Of a DNA stretch of 64,000 nucleotides, positions 62,424 through 64,000 are shown piece by piece. The notes below the pieces were generated by a model. The model did no database searches. It saw only the letters and a list, made by a program, of their open reading frames with translations, and was not told where the DNA came from. The stretch's first letter is position 1. The number at the start of each line of letters is the position of its first letter. The translations under genes were made by a program, and so were the position numbers. Location: NCBI RefSeq assembly GCF_014283215.1, contig NZ_JACOMF010000004.1:1-64000 (forward strand), written 5' to 3'. Source of the DNA: Siccirubricoccus deserti. GTDB taxonomy: Bacteria; Pseudomonadota; Alphaproteobacteria; Acetobacterales; Acetobacteraceae.

Positions 62424-62673
62424 TGCAGCGCCAGCACCTTCATTGCAGCAGCGTCCACGCTTCCCGATCCCGATTCCAACCGGATCACGGAACGATCAGC
62501 GCGGCCAGTGAACGCGAGCCGCTGCGGCGCCGCAACCTGTGGTCACGGGTGTCACGCAGATGTTTTGTTTGTGCCCTGGGATGGTTGCGGCATTTGCGCA
62601 CATCGCTGCATTGCGACTTCGGCCGCAAGCCGCTCGCAACTAGCATCGCGCCGCGCGAGGACGGAACCCACGC

Positions 62674-63741
62674 ATGGATGATGGTGGCCGCATGGTCGGC
62701 GAAATGACGGCTCTTGGCCGGCGGCAATTGCCTCGCGACGAGCCGCCACGGTGCCCCGCGCCGCAGCTTTCGGTGGTGGTCCCGGTGTATGACGAGGAGG
62801 CGGTGATCAACCGCTTCCACACCAGGCTTGCGGCGGTGATGGATGGCCTGGGCCTGACATGGGAAGCGGTCTATGTCGACGACGGCTCACGCGACCGCAG
62901 CCTCCTGGTGCTCGAGGCATTGCGGATGATCCAGCCGGAAGTGGCAGTGGTCAGCCTCAGCCGGAATTTCGGCAAGGAGGCGGCATTGACAGCCGGACTC
63001 GATCACGCACAAGCCAGCGGTGCGCTGATCGTCATTGATGTCGATCTGCAGGATCCGCCGGAGGTGATCCCGGAGTTGGTCGCCGGCTGGCGGGAAGGCT
63101 TCGACATGGTCTATGCCCAGCGCCGCAGCCGGGCCGGCGAGACCTGGATGAAGAAGACGACGGCGCATGCTTTCTACCGGCTGATGGGTCGCGTTGGCGG
63201 CCCGGTGCGCTTGCCGCCTGATGTCGGCGACTTCCGGTTGATGAGCCGTCGCGCCGTGGATGCGCTGCTGCAGTTGCGCGAGCGGCACCGTTTTATGAAG
63301 GGACTGTTTGCCTGGGTCGGATTTCCAGCCAAGGCGGTACTCTACGACCGCGCGCCCCGCGCCGCCGGAAGGACGAAGTGGAATTACGGCAGGCTCTTCA
63401 ACCTTTCCGTGGAAGGCATCACCAGCTTCACCACTCTGCCGCTGCGGCTGGCGACCTGGCTCGGCCTCGCCACCGCTGCGGTGGCGCTGATCTATGGCGG
63501 TGAGGTTGCGGTGAAGGCATTGGTCTATGGCAATCCGGTGCCGGGCTATCCAAGCCTGATGACAGTCGTGCTCTTCCTCGGCGGCGTGCAGCTGATAACA
63601 CTCGGCGTCATCGGCGAGTATCTCGGCCGGATCTTCAACGAAACCAAGGGCAGGCCACTCTACATCGTCGGCCGGCACCTGCCGAGCGCGGCGCCGGGAC
63701 CGGTCGCCGCCGAGCCGTTGTCCAGCCGCGCCGGGTCCTGA
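62674..63741 (+). CDS. GtrB/ArnC-like family 2 glycosyltransferase
   Basis: 355 residues. GT2 fold: LSVVVPVYDEEAVINRFHTR, VYVDDGSRDRSLLVLEAL, VDVDLQDPPEVIPELV (DxD-type metal site) and DVGDFRLMSRRAVDAL, then GRTKWNYGRLFNLSVEGITS. Two C-terminal membrane helices follow. This is the polyprenyl-phosphate sugar transferase type, which loads a sugar onto undecaprenyl phosphate for surface glycan modification. The membrane GT-C-like proteins at 59.3-62.4 kb are plausible partners. ATG 62674 is used. Confidence 0.88.
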   Translation: MDDGGRMVGEMTALGRRQLPRDEPPRCPAPQLSVVVPVYDEEAVINRFHTRLAAVMDGLGLTWEAVYVDDGSRDRSLLVLEALRMIQPEVAVVSLSRNFGKEAALTAGLDHAQASGALIVIDVDLQDPPEVIPELVAGWREGFDMVYAQRRSRAGETWMKKTTAHAFYRLMGRVGGPVRLPPDVGDFRLMSRRAVDALLQLRERHRFMKGLFAWVGFPAKAVLYDRAPRAAGRTKWNYGRLFNLSVEGITSFTTLPLRLATWLGLATAAVALIYGGEVAVKALVYGNPVPGYPSLMTVVLFLGGVQLITLGVIGEYLGRIFNETKGRPLYIVGRHLPSAAPGPVAAEPLSSRAGS

Positions 63742-63759
63742 ACGCTCCCCGCAACGGCC

Positions 63760-64000
63760 CTACCAGCGCACCAGCACCACCATGGGATGGCTTTGGTCGA
63801 TCTCGTCCGGCGGCCGCGGCGCGCCGAGCGCGTAGCCAGCATGGTCCCGCCAGTCGGTCGAACGCAGCAGCAGCCAGACGCGGCGCCCCTGCCGGGCCTG
63901 CTCGATAAGCGCTTCGGTCGAGGCCGCGACCGGGGTCTGCACATGGTCCGGCTGATAGAGGTCGGGTGGACGCCGCTTTGGCTCCCAGCGGAACAGCTCG
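63760..64000 (-). CDS. C-terminal end of a protein continuing past the window
   Basis: The minus strand is open from the window edge to a TAG at 63760. About 79 residues are visible, from ELFRWEPKRRPPDLYQPDHV through STEALIEQARQGRRVWLLLR to the end SHPMVVLVRW. No family motif can be named from this soluble tail. It is convergent with the GT2 gene. Context suggests a membrane glycosyltransferase with a soluble C-terminal domain, but this is a guess. Confidence 0.55.
   Translation of the reverse strand, partial: ELFRWEPKRRPPDLYQPDHVQTPVAASTEALIEQARQGRRVWLLLRSTDWRDHAGYALGAPRPPDEIDQSHPMVVLVRW

Overview
The window is very GC-rich (about 70% by eye, not computed), densely coded chromosomal DNA. 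Several things point to an alphaproteobacterium, most likely an Acetobacteraceae/Roseomonas-type environmental heterotroph: several orphan solute-binding proteins (two Bug type, one TRAP DctP type, one Opp type), hydantoinases with N-carbamoyl amidohydrolases, an hflK-hflC-degP operon, an ELM1-family protein, ExoD, a histone H1-like tail protein and a PduO/BtuB/MetH cobalamin economy. The taxon is inferred from gene content only. No rRNA, tRNA, CRISPR array or prophage was recognised.

Layout. 1-0.95 kb: decayed insertion sequences (an IS5-type transposase start running off the edge and an IS3-type orfB broken by a frameshift and a stop). 1.0-5.1 kb: a tightly overlapping five-gene operon (RibD-C reductase, MDR dehydrogenase, divergent PTPS/QueD-fold protein, GT4 glycosyltransferase, SAM methyltransferase). 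It looks like a biosynthetic pathway for an unknown, possibly pterin-like glycosylated or methylated metabolite and is the best candidate for an undescribed system. 5.2-10.2 kb: a small CxxCxGxG protein, a broken GNAT gene, DUF454, cupin, the OtnK/OtnC acid-sugar pair, a stop-interrupted nitroreductase and an NTF2-like protein. 10.3-14.8 kb: H1-like protein, then prpC and prpD (methylcitrate cycle) divergent from a LysR regulator.

16-31 kb is a hydantoin/pyrimidine/carbamoyl catabolism region: a hydantoinase, GlcG-like, Bug and carbamoylase operon; a second Bug and carbamoylase pair; an RTX protein; a luciferase-like monooxygenase; a DctP binding protein abutting a hybrid histidine kinase (probable ligand-sensing pair); an allantoinase PuuE remnant; and a dihydropyrimidinase. 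30.6-36.7 kb: degP, hflC, hflK, mrp and a ribokinase-like kinase. 37-48 kb: an orphan ORF behind an AT-rich leader, an Asp/Glu racemase, a small protein with a Fur-like palindrome, a TtuC-like dehydrogenase, purC, msrQ, an ELM1-family protein, pyrE, an Opp-type binding protein, and a CoA-transferase/enoyl-CoA hydratase pair.

48.2-59.3 kb centres on cobalamin and methionine: exoD, a cobalamin riboswitch before btuB, ynfA, pduO, tonB, a CDF transporter, metH, an ArsR-methyltransferase fusion regulator with a palindromic operator, and a divergently transcribed mini CobW-like CxCC protein. 59.3-64 kb holds polytopic membrane proteins of the glycosyltransferase-C/YfhO kind and a GtrB/ArnC-like GT2, probably a surface-glycan locus that continues past the edge.
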